Assembly: GCA_019925095.2 (NCBI GenBank)
Contig: CM034391.1
Coordinates: 7,158,551 to 7,222,550 of the forward strand
Direction: 5' to 3'
Source of the DNA: Dendrolimus kikuchii
Taxonomy: Eukaryota > Arthropoda > Insecta > Lepidoptera > Lasiocampidae
DNA: 64,000 nucleotides
The position numbers and the translations under genes were made by a program. Under the pieces are notes generated by a model. It was given only the letters and a program-made list of their open reading frames with translations. It did not search any database and was not told the DNA's origin. Positions 22,236 through 34,689 of the stretch are shown piece by piece (position 1 is the first letter of the stretch; every line of letters begins with the position of its first letter).

Positions 22236-23304
22236 CCGGCACAGTTTTCACATAGCTTACATTCTTTTTTAAATAGTTGGTCTTTGGTGTCCCAGGAATC
22301 AAGGGTCATTTATTTATAAGTGCTGGTCCTAGTTGCCGTTATATGTATTAAATATAAATCGTGACTATGAATGCACTAGCTGGTTAGAGGTAGCTGAGAT
22401 CGTTTGCCTGCTTTTGTTCGACAACGCATAGTCGCAAACAATTGGCAGGGGCCCCGGAAAGGCATCCTGGTAGAAACCCTGTAAAACAATGTATTAATTA
22501 TCGATGTACAGTTGCATCTACTATGATACAAAGTATATAGAAACATCACAGCAAGCTGCAATCTTGCTGATAGAAAAGGAACCCTTAAAAAGAAAATACT
22601 GACCTGGAAATTATACTTCACATGTTGTAAAATTCATTCCTTACATATTCACACCAATGTCACCATAACTTTCAAAAAAATAATTTACTTTACAAGATCA
22701 CAGGATTGAATGCTGTTTCTACCCGTTTGATTATGAGGTTCAAATTAAAATACCAAAATTAATGTACTTGTCCTACATATGTCTTCATATGTCTGTACAT
22801 GTCCAAAATATGTAAAAAAAAGGTTCAGTTCAAGATAAAAATGAGCCTACGAATTGTTATACTACATATGTGTTCCTTTGTTCATTGCACTGAATAACAC
22901 TATGAAAATAAGAAGACTTTTTGTTTACATTAACACTCATTTGTTGGTAATTAATTAATTACTAATCTCCAATATTTACATTTGTATATGCGTGTTAGCG
23001 CTTTGATGCTTGCTCGTTAGTAACTGATTATTTTGAGTGTGGAATACGTACCCTCAATTACCGCATTATATTGAGACGGAGATTATTATGTAATTACTCT
23101 CTTGATAACGTTATTATTTTTGTGCTTAAGTGTAACCAAAATCTATTATAAGGAGCTTTGAAAGGAAAAGGAGTTTGTTTGTTGACTAATTAAGACGTTT
23201 ACTTCTGAAAGATATAAGGATGTTAAAACACGCTAAGCTGATTTAAAGTATTGTGAAAATTGAAAAATATGTTTAAAATATTTTATACCTATGTAGTTTA
23301 AAAC
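22236..23304. other. No gene supported
   Basis: A minus-strand segment at 22376-22478 is preceded by a good acceptor-like TTTTACAG. The rest is AT-rich. Confidence 0.4.
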
Positions 23305-23305
23305 A

Positions 23306-23346
<41 letters not shown>

Positions 23347-23760
23347 ATTTCACACGCAGGTGAAGTGAAACTTCAGAGAGTATACTCATAGATAATATAA
23401 TTCTTCTTTAATTTTTATATCAATATAAATATAATTTCTTTGGCCTAGATCCAATAATATTATTTTAAAAAATTCAATCTAAATTACACTTCAAATCACT
23501 AGCATAAAGTTCAAAATTCAATGCAGTTTTTCGCATAATTTCCTTTGATCTATGTGTAAAAGAATATCTGCCTAAGTGTAATACACATAGAGCTAAAATT
23601 TATTTAAAATCTTTTAAGTTTTATTTAAGTTTAAAATTAATACTAACAGGTAAAAAGAAATGTGTTTTATTTTGAATTGAATAAGGTTGAATTTTATATG
23701 TTTCTTTCTAGTGACACTTTTTCGTTTCAACGATTTTCAATTCAGAACGATTTTCACTTC
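23305..23760 (-). mobile_element. GAAGTG element, copy 2
   Basis: Inverted copy. The plus strand begins with a (GT)n microsatellite (to 23344), then cacacgcaggtgaagtgaaa and ends cgattttcacttc. Its complement aligns with 7548-8184 at both ends. Confidence 0.55.
23308..23345. repeat. (GT)n microsatellite
   Basis: About 18 GT units at the CA-rich terminus of the GAAGTG element. Confidence 0.95.
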
Positions 23761-24162
23761 AAAAAACTTATCACTCATTTAGTTCGTTTATTAAATTAAT
23801 TTTAAGAGGCTATGTCTTAAGGCTTGTAGAGTTGGAGATTCCACAGACGCGGTCATTTTTCAGATGAATTATTATTTTATTGTGAATAAAATAAATCAAT
23901 ATTTAAAAAATAACAAATCAAAGCATATATTCAAACTAATTAAATTCAGATGAATTAATAATTTAGATTTAAACAAAATTAACGGAGTGAAATAATTCCA
24001 TGTAATTTTTTTCCTAACCAAAAATAACTAGAAAAGATGAAAAAAATACGTTTACGTCTCATATCGTGAAGATTTATGATAATTTTTTGGTAAATTTTTG
24101 ATCAATAAGTATCAGCGAAAAGTTGTTTCGTTTGCTTGCACTTTCGACCTTTTGCGGCAACA

Positions 24163-24435
24163 GGGGCCGTCCCAAGCTCGAAGGCGCACGTTCGAATCCT
24201 TGTCGGAAAGCATGCACTAAGAAGGAAAATTTCTGACCTAAATATACATATTGTTGCAATTACCACGTGATGACGGTGAAGAAAATAATCATGATGAAAC
24301 CCTGCATATTAAGATAACCGATGTCTCAAACCTGCCAATACACCTAGGATAAGCGTGGGGGGTATACTATCCGTTCCCGAATAAGTAGACGGGAAATCCG
24401 AGCCCAGCAGCGGTACGTTTATGAGCTGTTATTAT
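24163..24435 (+). repeat. SINE-1, head partly decayed
   Basis: B-box-like cacgttcgaatccttgtc, then gaaagcatgcactaag, a decayed ggtgaagaaaataatcatga, gcgtggggggtatactatcc and cccagcagcggtacgtttat. Confidence 0.8.
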
Positions 24436-26813
24436 AAGAGGCTATTTCTTAAAGTATTGCACACTAACTGTGCCTGAGACAACGTTTACGCAGGATCTTT
24501 CCTGCAAAAAATCGAAATAAAAGATGCGTAAAAAATTAAGACAAAATACTGTTTCATCCCTAACTTACATCGAAATACTTTGAGTCGTTTAGAATATTCA
24601 AGATAAATTTTCAGACAGATCGATAGACTAAAGTCACAAGAACGAACAGTCTCCACCTTTATTCGAGTCAGATCGATGGTTTTCACACCTCGGTAATCTC
24701 GGCTACCCCACAACATTTCCCTTCACCGTCAGCACGTTTCGAATTGTGCTAGCCAAACGCAAATAATGCGGTCACTCGTGTAGAAATCAGTGATGTCCCA
24801 CATAGCTTATTACCCCTATTTCATAATACGCTAGGAATACTTGGCACACACAATGTAATGTGCCAAGTATTTATATTAACAGTAAACTAGGCGATTCTGC
24901 CAAAGTATTACTTAAATGATTTATTAGCTATATACGTAACATTTGGCCACTTTCCATTTTCTTCAGTTTTTGTATTATGACTATGACTTATACGACTTAC
25001 ATAATATATTTTGAATGGGTATGGAAGAAGCATCCTAAGAATGACATTCTAATGCTTAATGTCTTGTCTTGATAGGCAGTTTCACTTTATTTGCTATATG
25101 TCAATGTTGTCTATTTATCATAATTTTATTTTTGTACGTAACAATTGGGGCGCCAGCAAAGCTGCGAGTAAAATTCTAGGTAAAACATACATATATGTAA
25201 TAATAACAAGAGAGAAAAGTATATGTGTAATAATAACAATGTTTAGACATCGTTCTTATTTATAAGAAAAACATTTATACAATAGAATCGCTTTGCTATA
25301 AACAAGATTTTTGCAATGAGATACCAATTACGAGTTGTATGTATTCTTCCCACCAGAAAACCTTCAATGTCATTCTACCTACGGAAAAAATATATATTGA
25401 AAATAAATTAATACACATTTATTTCCAAAAATTAATAAAAGTGCTTTCAAAGTTTTTTGATACATATATCTTCTGCCTGAGTGAGATTCAAATTAGTGAA
25501 ATTGAAATATACAAAAAAATTCATGAAACTAATACATACAAATAAAATTATATAAAGTCGGTCCAGTCCGACCAAACCACTGTCCCAGGGTAATGTACAG
25601 TCGTGGTATGAAAAGGTTCGCCAGTTATCAAATTGATTAATTTAAAGTTCCGCGAGCACCTTTTAAAATTAAGTCACAGAACAGACTTTTCCACAGAAAA
25701 TTACGTGTAAGTGTTTGACAATAAAGTTAAAATTACTTAGAGCAATGTTGTTTGATTTTCTATCTTGTCTAAGAAGATTGTTTAGAGATGCAAAACATTT
25801 TTGTTGGTTTTAATATTTATGATAAGCGTAGTGCTTATATCCTCTTTGTTTTTGGGAATTAAAACTATTGTTAATCTCAGTGTCTGTCATTGTCAACATT
25901 GCAAATTTATTTTTTCACGTTTCTATATTTTTTAAAAGTAACAAAACGTGACATTTATTCAAATGTTGGCAGTACTGTTTCTTGTACTCGTGCAAGCAAA
26001 AGTCAACATTAGGGTGACGAACCCTTTCAAGCCGCAACTGTACCTAGAAGGCTGGCAGCATTACTTCGTTGAATACAAATACTAATTCTTTAAGCGAATT
26101 AAGCTCCAGGTTTCCGGTTACTGGTGGCCACGATCGGCCAAAAAAGTCTTATAATTGAATGACACCTATTCAAAGGGTCAAAAGGTAGACATCAATGCGA
26201 AAGAACAAATATGAGGTATTAATTGCTTTAAGCAATAATTAAATTTGTAATTGTATGTTTGTATATAAAAAAATACTATTCTTTTCTGTCGCGACTTTTG
26301 GAGATTACACAAAAACTCATCGTCTGGTTTTAGTCAAAGACTTACGAATTAGTTCAGGCTGTGTTTAATAACTAAAATTAATAATAAGATTGCTTTAAAA
26401 GACCCTATAGCTAGAACGGTAATATATAATCACTATTTACTGTTCCAATTGGCAATACTTTTGGGATGTAAAACCGCATCAAAACAATAAGACGAAGCTT
26501 CTAGTCAATTGAATAATCACAACTCAATTCCGCACAAGTTAACTTCTTCAAACCAATTTCTTACCATGTTTGGTACGGTGTCATTTGGTATACCGACTAT
26601 TAAAATGTATAAACTTTAAATAAAATTTAATATTGACGTATAAAATAGATAAAACAAAAGAAACAGAGAGTAGCAGAATTTAAACTAATACGACATGAAA
26701 TAAAGTATACACGTGTGTCAGCTCTATAAGTAAGAATAAAGTAGTAGAAATTGTAATAGTATTTAAGATAAAAAATGTAAAAATAAAAGTCAGGTATTTA
26801 AAAAAAGTAAAAA
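24436..26813. other. Long AT-rich stretch, no gene
   Basis: Only a scrap of reversed SINE-1 (cttcaccgtcagcacgt, about 24721) is recognisable. Short AT-rich frames near 24486, 25059 and 25339 have no coding character I can see. Confidence 0.5.
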
Positions 26814-27058
26814 TCTCAAACTAATATATAAAGCTGAAGAGTTTGTTTGTTTGATTGAACGCGATAATCTCAGGAACTACTGGTCTGATTTGAAAAATTA
26901 TTTCAGGGTTAGATAGCCCATTTATTGACGAAGGGTACAGGCTATATATCATCGCGCTAAAACCAATAGGAGTGGAGCACCAATGAAGAATGTTTCAAAA
27001 TTGCCGGGTTTTGAAAACAAATTCCACGTGGACGACGTCGCGGGCAGTAAGTAGCTAG
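26814..27058 (+). mobile_element. Hel-A Helitron-like element, copy 2
   Basis: TC start after A and CTAG end before T, 245 bp. It shares most of its text with 11064-11288 (ctaatatataaagctgaag; aggagtggagcaccaatgaa). The 20-bp difference in length lies mainly in tacaggctatatatcatcgc and near the 3' end. Confidence 0.6.
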
Positions 27059-27362
27059 TAAAAGATAAAATAAAAAGTTCCGACAAAATAAGTAATCGGA
27101 GGGAGTGGAGGATAGAACAAAAAAATATTGACGTGATTGCATCTAAATTTAACATTTTAATACTCTATTTAAAATTCTGTAATTTTCAAATTGTTAATAT
27201 ACTCATCTATGTAGGATGGTTAGTTGTGTAGCAACACGTTGTTGATAGGGAGAGCTGTCAGATGGGATTTTACTTTTCTTCATTAGATATTGTGGTTTAA
27301 TTTACTAGTTTAGAGGGAACTACTTTATTTATTTTATATCCCATATCCATTTGACTATAAAA

Positions 27363-27500
27363 TAATAATATCAGCCCATAAATGTCTTACTACTGGGCTC
27401 ATACATTCTTACTTAAAAGGGAGCGGACGGCATATTGCCACTCTTGTCCAAGGCGGGTTTGGCAGGTCAGTTATCTTGACGTGCAAGTTTCATAATAAAC
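27363..27500 (-). repeat. SINE-1, 3' part
   Basis: Reverse fragment: cataaatgtcttactactgg, aaaagggagcggacggcata and cttgtccaaggcgggtttgg. Confidence 0.75.
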
Positions 27501-27678
27501 TAATTTAATTTTTGGTATTTATTAGTAAATTTGTTAAATTGAGTAATTCATTAAGTAGCTAATATTAATTTGATAACACTTAGTTTAATATAGATACCTT
27601 AATAAATTTGTAGGATTTTATAAGAACAAAACACGTAAACAATTAAACATGTTGCACATACAAGTAATAAATTTGATT

Positions 27679-27844
27679 TAGGGTCGATTTTTCGATAAAA
27701 GTTATTCCTAGAATAAAGTATAACATGGTCAAATTAAAATGTCAGTTACATGAATGAAACAGTTGAATGATTTCACTTTTGAATTCACCCAGGTTGTAAT
27801 TTATTCCACTGGACAACATTTATCTGATGAGTGAAAAATCGGCC
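27679..27844. mobile_element. MITE-like element with TIRs
   Basis: Left end agggtcgatttttcgataaa and right end (complement) ggccgatttttcactcatca form inverted termini around a 166-bp core. It shares cacttttgaattcacccagg with 39484-39645. Confidence 0.5.
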
Positions 27845-27879
27845 TCAACTTAACAATCAGATAATAGCCGCATACAAAT

Positions 27880-27990
27880 TGTAAATGTAACAATATGCAC
27901 CTTAGGTCAGCATAAACTGCCTAAGCTGTACTTGCTAGCTAGATTCAAACTTAATGCTCGGGCTTCACCTGCAATAATGTTATAGTTATT
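27880..27990 (-). repeat. SINE-1 head fragment
   Basis: Reverse fragment with acaatatgcaccttaggtca and a decayed B-box region. Low similarity. Confidence 0.45.
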
Positions 27991-28434
27991 GATTGTACTC
28001 GTAGCCAAATGCTTCTTGTGTAATAAATGTAAATACGTACTTTATTTGTTAATATTTAATGCTATTAACAATTAATAACAATATCAAATCACAAAAAAGT
28101 TATTAAACCCTTCGTTACATCTATGTGCAACGGTCAATAACTAATAACATTATCCCAGATGAAGCAGTAGTATTAAAATAAAACGCTAATGCATTAGCCA
28201 TCAAACTACCACGACTTAGCAAACGCTAATGATTACTTGTAAAGTAGATAAAAAATAATCAACACCCAATATTTCAAATCGCTAAAAAAATGCGTATCAC
28301 ATGACACTGACAAATTATAAAAGTACCCACACCATGGGAGCTTCCCAAGCGATGTCCTATTAACATAACAACCGGTCCGACCTCGATGCCTATATCAATA
28401 GGCAAAAAATATACCCTGGGTACGTTCCAAGGCG
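27991..28434. other. AT-rich, no gene
   Basis: No supported feature. Confidence 0.5.
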
Positions 28435-28530
28435 CCTGGTTATCTGCGAGTTTTTTGGTAAGATGCCGGCCAGACGCGACGGCGCCACGAAGCGCGTCTC
28501 ACTGGCGCCCGACTACAGATATAGAACCAC
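28435..28530. other. Short GC-rich island
   Basis: CpG-rich text (agatgccggccagacgcgac; ccacgaagcgcgtctcactg) stands out from AT-rich flanks. Both strands have short open frames. A 38-codon plus-strand frame starts at 28464. It could be an exon, a promoter, or a piece of an element. Confidence 0.3.
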
Positions 28531-28669
28531 TAGCAGAGACTGGCAACTTAAATATATAACTTTTGAACTTGTTGGGACGTAAAATGTTGATATTACGTAA
28601 ATACAGTATCACAACACATTTAAACATAATGAGTTAAATAAAAAATAAATACAAAATGTATCTTTACGA

Positions 28670-29069
28670 TCGATACGAGGCCCCCAAGCTACAGGGCTCC
28701 CAAAAGTTATCCACAATTTGTATACATTAATAACATATTTTAAAATAACTGCTGGGCCAACAGTTACAGGTATCAGATTTGTCCTTATTGTCTATAGAGG
28801 CAGAAAATCTACAAAAACTGAAATCGTCTTCAGCTGATCAATAAGCTTGCCAAAAAAAGGCTAGAAAAGTTCATCTTTGATTTGAATTATTTGTCTAACT
28901 AAGTTTTCCTAGGAGCATTAAGTATAAGTAACAAGTTATAATAAATATATAATTATTTAAATTCTATTCGAGCATTTTTTGTTTCTTTTATAAAAATCAT
29001 TACCCTTCCTTTGGGCCCCCCAACACGTTTTGAAACAGGGCCCGTCTAAAGCAAGCTACGCCACTGACC
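28670..29069. mobile_element. Possible DNA-element fragment with CAGTGGCGTAGC-type end
   Basis: Ends gcaagctacgccactg, the complement of CAGTGGCGTAGC, a terminus common among hAT-like elements. gggcccgtctaaagc precedes it. A related text, ggcccccaagctacagggct, sits near 28680. No clear opposite terminus or TSD. Confidence 0.3.
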
Positions 29070-29444
29070 TTTATTTAATTTAAATATATCTATTTTCTAC
29101 TACCTCGCACAGTAAGTAGGTATGTGGATCTAGCCAATCTCAAGTGTTACATTCTAGGTGAAAGCGGAAACTTTACAATCCCGCCCTCAACCACATTGTA
29201 AGCAACGTAGGTAATGTATATCAATGAAGTTCTTGTGACAAACCAAAATTCAAATTTCGTTAAACAGTTCAGTTGTGCAATTACAAAACCTAACAGCTTA
29301 AATTACTTTTTAAATGAATGCTTGTGCATTTGTTGTTTTCTTACACATTTGCTGATGTATTACATTTTTTTAATGCGCTTGCTTGTTATTAATAAATAAT
29401 ACTTATCCCACAATTTTAACCAAAGTTAAATGTAAAAAATTACG
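29070..29444. other. No gene seen
   Basis: AT-rich. A 61-codon frame at 29214-29399 is low complexity. Confidence 0.45.
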
Positions 29445-29910
29445 CCTGTTTCTCATAGGGGTAGGACAATAAGGAATAAAAATTATGTGTTTCTCTAAAA
29501 AGACAAAGAAACGACATTCAAAGTCAATTCACATAAATTCCTATTTAAATAATATTATAAACTGTTATGTAACACTTTTCAAAAAACTATTTTTGTATCC
29601 ACCGACATTTGCAGATTTAACTATGTGGCACTTAGGTCGCGTTCCACTTGAATTGTAAAATACTCTTTTATGTATGCGTTCACTGAGTAACAATTTCTAA
29701 TTTTATATTTAATTTCATTACATCTTTATACATATAGGCTTATTTCACGTGTATTTACCTGACCTTTTCAAAACAATTTCGATTTGATCATGGTGGATAC
29801 GTCACGGTCTACCGATATCAACACTGACGCCCACATTGCTGTCATACACATGTTCGGCCAGTGTCCATTCATTTTCTCGACATGCCCAAACCACCTTAAC
29901 AGGTCCTATA
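29445..29910 (-). pseudogene. LINE-R relic, heavily decayed
   Basis: The 3' marker acgcctgtttctcatagggg is followed at 29740-29900 by text that parallels 7000-7190 of the 6.9-kb LINE-R copy (tttcgatttgatcatggtgg; cattttctcgacatgcccaa). No open frame survives. Confidence 0.55.
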
Positions 29911-30084
29911 GATCAACGGGAATATTGACGGCTGCGGTGGTGTAATAGAATGTCAGCGGGTATAATTAAATGGAGGCAATGGGTTCAATTTCTGGTAGGT
30001 AAGTCTTTGAACTAGCCTTTTCTATATTTACTATGGTCTAGATATAATGAAGTTAGCCCATAAGATGTTTATTTTAAAATTTTG

Positions 30085-30310
30085 GCCTCTGTGGTTGAGC
30101 GGTTTTAAGCCTTTGCCGCCCTACCTTACTGCAAGGCCGACTCCGGGTTCGATTCCTCGCATGATAAATTTCGGATAGATTTTTTTTGTTACATACTATA
30201 GTCTGGATGTCTGGGATCGGCCCCAGAGTAGTCCGTTGTATATTATCCATAATACAAGCGTAACTTACTTAATTTAGGGATATACATTGTGTGTGTTGTC
30301 TGCTGATTAT
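30085..30310 (+). repeat. SINE-2 (tRNA-derived), full length
   Basis: A-box-like TGGTTGAGCGG near 30100 and B-box GGGTTCGATTCC near 30155, then a family body with ctggatgtctgggatcggcc and gtccgttgtatattatccat. The promoter boxes argue for an old tRNA-like RNA polymerase III start. Confidence 0.8.
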
Positions 30311-30478
30311 ATATTTATTTATTACTATTTATTTTATGTTACGCATAATACTGAAACTGACAGCATTGATTACTCTCACATAGTACACTCGTGATTTACA
30401 AAAATAGGTACAATGACTAAATTTCATAAATATGTATTGCTTTGAGATAAGTAAAAGATTATAATATAAAATATTTTA

Positions 30479-30786
30479 TCTGTGCAGGAACGGAGAAAGA
30501 ATACAATTTCCTACGGCTCGGCGGCCTGTCGTAAGAGGCGACTAAATAACTCACAGCAAGGTGGTAGGATAATTGCCCGTCTGGATGGATACCACCCTTG
30601 GTCTAGAGTATGCTGCCATAACAACGTTGAGTTGTGTTCCGGCATCAGTGGCTGGGTTCCAATCTCCCTTTCGAGAGTGGCAGCACATTGGTAGCATTTT
30701 TGGTGTTGCAAATGTCCATGGACGATGGTCACCGGTTTCCATTAGGTGGGCCATCTGCCTGTCTCCTGAACTCACGGAATGAAAAA
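30479..30786 (+). repeat. SINE-J, full length
   Basis: From gtgcaggaacggagaaagaa through gtcgtaagaggcgactaaat, ccacccttggtctagagtat and atgtccatggacgatggtca to the A-rich tail. All open frames here recur in other copies and are not genes. Confidence 0.85.
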
Positions 30787-31166
30787 AGAAAACTCGAGTA
30801 CTGAAAATATAAAAAATTAAAACATTGTATTTCGGAGAATTTACACAATAGCTGCTCTAATCAAAACCTTTTACATGAAAGTTAATATAAATAGCTATTT
30901 TATAATATATTCAGGTAACATTTCATAGTTGTGTATTTTAAGACAAAGTCTGCCAAACATAATTTTCATATCGAAATGAAATATAAGATGTAATGTTTGT
31001 TAAGTATTATACTGCAAAGAGATGCAGTTGTCCTTTATTCGAAAAATGAACACAGTATTCAACAAGAACCTTAAACAGTTACGAAATTCACAGACTTGTT
31101 GTTTTAGTTCAGGACATCGTAAATATAATAATGAAGTTGTTATGATGGTAAAAAGGCAATAAAAAT
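30787..31166. other. Sequence before the tandem repeat
   Basis: AT-rich. 31000-31160 may be a degenerate earlier unit of the array that follows, since both are followed by the gcataa junction. Confidence 0.35.
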
Positions 31167-31975
31167 GCATAACAACTTTATTAGTTACAAAGCTCAACTG
31201 TCAGTAGGTAGGTATAAACGTGAGAGTTACGTCATTTCAATTGTTACCGCTACTTTATGTCTATGGCACTCCCGTCTTCAGGAGAAACTTAACGAATGGC
31301 ACTAGCCCATTTTCCCGAAATTGGCAACCGGATTGTGACGCATCGTGTCCGAACGTTGGCGTCTTTAACAAAACATGAATCGTATCGCTCAATCGAGATA
31401 TGACGCTATGAGAATTGAATACAGCCCGATAAAATGCTGTAATATGTAAATGCATAATAACTGTATTTATTATAAAGCTCAACTGTCACTATAAATGTGT
31501 GAGTTACGTCATTTCAATTCTTACCCATATTTTATGTCCATGACACACCCGTCCTCGGGAGCAACTTAATTAATGGTACTAGCCCATTTTCTCGAAATTG
31601 GCAAAAGGATTGTGACGCATCGTGCTGAATGAGGGCGTCTCTAAGAAAACATGAATCGTATCGCTCAATCGAGATATGAAGCTATGAAAATAGAATACAG
31701 CCCGATAAAATGCTTTAATATGTAAATGCATAATAACTTTATTAGTTATAAAACTCAACTGTCAGTATAAATGTATGAGTTACGTCATTTCAATTCTTAC
31801 CCAAATTTTATGTCCATGGCACACCCGTCCTCGGGAGAAACTTAAGGAATAACACTAGCTCATTTACTTGAAATTGGCAAAAGGATTGTAACGCATCGTG
31901 TCCGACCTCAATCGAGGTATGAAACCATGAAAATAAAATGCAGTTCGTAAAAATGCTTTTATCTTTAAATGTAAT
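31167..31975. repeat. Tandem repeat, about 280 bp x 3
   Basis: Three units begin at 31167, 31452 and 31728 with gcataay...tttatta. Each contains gagttacgtcatttcaattg/c, ttatgtcyatgg, cccgtc, cattttc.cgaaattggca and gattgtgacgcatcgtg. Periods are 285 and 276 bp. The third unit lacks part of its middle. Confidence 0.85.
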
Positions 31976-32344
31976 AAAATAATAATTGAGATTTTTATTA
32001 TTTAATTACATTTTTAAGAGTTTGTAAAAATGTTTTTTCAAGTTTTTAAAAATAAATGTTTAAACAAGAGTAATACTATTATCTAAACTAATGCACTACC
32101 TGTAAAATCAGATCAGCTAAGCCCAATATAGTTATATAGTTAAATTCTTGTCATTGACTATTTTGGTGGGCAAGAAGTTATTATCTATGTTTTTTATTCG
32201 GTTGTATATTCAGTGGCTGGAGAATATGGACGAAAGTAGCCTAGTATATGAATGTGAGAGTTTGTTTGTGACTACTGTACAGTTCTGGCATTGATATTTG
32301 ATAAGTATCTCATTTCTATTAATACTTTAGCGTCTGAAGATAAA

Positions 32345-32829
32345 TCCCTATTAACATTTATAAATGCGAAAGTAACTCTGTTTGTCTGTCTGTCCGTCTG
32401 TCTGTCTGTCTGTCTGTTCCGTTTTCACGGAAGAACTAGTGGACCGGTTTGGCTGAAACATAGTATATATATAGGTATATATATTTTCGATGCCGAGGAT
32501 GGCCAAAGGATACTTTAATTAATGGGATAGATTTATGTAAAGGTTATCCCGGAAATTAGGATAGGTTTTGTAATTTTGTCCATTTCGTCCACTTGGTCCA
32601 CTCAGTCCACTGCGTCCATGTTATCTATTTTGTCATTTTTGTGAAGTTTTGTCATTTATGTAGTTTACAGATACACGGGGAATGGTATAGTTTGCGATAT
32701 GATATGATGTGAATCTTCCGAGGGAAAATACATAAAAATTTAATACAATGTAAGCTGTACAGCCTGCTCTTTAAACAAGAGATACGCACTGGATGTTTAC
32801 CCGCGGCGCAGCCGCGGGGTAATCTCTAG
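32345..32829 (+). mobile_element. Hel-C Helitron-like element, 485 bp
   Basis: TC start after A (32344), CTAG end (32826-32829) before T. A perfect 8-bp hairpin CCCGCGGC-GCA-GCCGCGGG lies 7-8 nt upstream of the CTAG, the classical Helitron 3' structure. A TCTG microsatellite (about 32383-32416) lies near the 5' end. No Rep/helicase coding, so non-autonomous. Confidence 0.68.
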
Positions 32830-33119
32830 TATAGAGTTATTAGCTTATCACGATATTATGCAAACATTGAAATTTCAGCCACTTCCTCTACACAACTGTT
32901 GCTACGCAGCTATTTTACAATAATAGCAGCGTTTTTTCTCCAAATATAACATATAATTATTATAATAATCAACACAACATATTAATATTTAAATGAAGCA
33001 TTAAATTAAAAAACAATACCATCTTTTACTATGACATTCATTTACAGACAACTTCTATGATATGACGTTTGATTGTTTTGTTCTATTTTTAAAGCGCAAA
33101 TATGGGGTGAAGCGAGTTT

Positions 33120-33320
33120 ATTAATGAACCTACTGTGTGTGGGAGGATGAGTAACAAATCTGCAGTCGAGTCGGTTGGACTGTCGCCAGATTTGCGTCCT
33201 TCGGGTCCTTCCGAGGTGATAAGGCGGGGCGACTCCGCGGCGCCACTCCGGCTACACTATACACGCGTCCATGGAGTTATGAGCGTTTAGAGGTGACTGC
33301 GGACAATCCCGGGGCTCTGG
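33120..33320. other. GC-rich island, candidate promoter or exon
   Basis: CpG-rich text in an AT-rich region (gtcgagtcggttggactg; ggcggggcgactccgcggcg). The plus strand has a 47-codon frame from ATG 33148. The minus strand has an open frame of at least 50 codons. Neither resembles a protein I know. Confidence 0.3.
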
Positions 33321-34689
33321 ATGAATGCCCATATTCTTGCCATATATTTCAAATAATATTAATGACGTGAGGACATAAAAAATCAAGGGCAACATTTGTA
33401 TTGGTTCCGTTGTGAATATCTACTAAATGCTGTCTATTGCTATACATAGCTTTAATTTTGTAGATTATATAAAGTATTTACTTACGTAAATGCTTTATGT
33501 AATGTATACTAATAAAACTGAAGTCTGTCTATGATTTTGAAGCAAATGCCGAAATATAAGTGACAGCTGCTATTTATATGAAGTTTTATCACAAATTATT
33601 TTTTTAGAACTTTTGTCTATGGGTCGTTCTGAAAGTTTTCTCGTCCTTTATGTTCCGGGAATTCTGTGGGAATGTTCGCGGGAGTGATTTAAAGTGGTTG
33701 GGGTGTACAAAAAGTTTATGATTCCGATACTATTTTTACCAGAACAATTGCTTACGTTATTTTTTAAATGCCGTGGTACATTATATTCCGGGAATCCCAG
33801 ATTTTTCCTGCGAGGCTATCATAGGGCTAAAAATGGCATGAAAATATGGCGGTTTACTCTTACTGCAGTATAGTTTGGTACTACATAACAATTGATTCCG
33901 ACCTGGCTTTGCCGGTACGTTTTTAAATTTCCCGGGATTTCTTGACTTCGAAACCACGTGATTTGAAGACTTGCTTCCTGCGATAGTTCACATTTATCAG
34001 ACATCTTTAGTAGAACAGTTGTACTTGTGTATGCCTTTAATAACATTACTTAACTCGGGTTTTTATGTGAATTGCCGGGACTCGTGTATTTTCACTTGAT
34101 TTTGAATATTACTGATACGACTTTAGTATTCTGCTATATATACAACGGGGACAAAGTCGCCGGAATACAGGTTATATTATATTAAACAATGATTAAGGAT
34201 GTACTAAACTCGTTAAAATGATGACATAGATTGCCACAACATACTAAAATAAGGAGATTGTGAAAGTTTGTGACAGTAAAAGTGTCTCGGTTGATTTGAC
34301 TATCAACCACCCTATTAGTATGAATAATTCAAAGAAATACTGAAAGCATTTACAATCGTTGTCGGTTAAAGTTTAGTTTCTTTTATTAATATTACAACAT
34401 TTAAGAACTCGTTTGGTCCGTTTGCATTTTTCGGGTGGTTTCGACGAAACAGGTTTGAGAGCAAGCCAAAGAGTAAGTTAAATCAATGCAGTGGGTGAAT
34501 CTTCTGCGGTCATCATTGGCCGCAACTTGAGACCCTATTATGCTATTATTATATCATCAAAATTTAAACTGAAACTCACGAAATATTTTTTAAAAATTTT
34601 GCTAGATTTTCAATATTCATTTTAGCTAGCTATTTGTGCTGCTGGTGATACCAATTTTTTCCTACTACTACTAGAATACGAATTTTGGA
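33321..34689. other. No gene seen
   Basis: 33630-33850 has a faint relation to the 21.9-kb repeat. The rest is AT-rich. Confidence 0.4.

Noticed and set aside
22376..22478. Minus-strand exon after TTTTACAG
   Set aside because: The acceptor looks good and about 37 codons are open (QDAFPGPLPIVCDYALSN), but I recognise no family and see no matching donor-side exon. Not supportable.
30095..30170. Possible tRNA gene
   Set aside because: The A/B boxes belong to the head of SINE-2, which recurs at 36.1, 37.6 and 51.2 kb. No cloverleaf is evident.
30511..30782. Several 69-74-codon frames on both strands
   Set aside because: The same frames recur in every SINE-J copy, so they are properties of the repeat.
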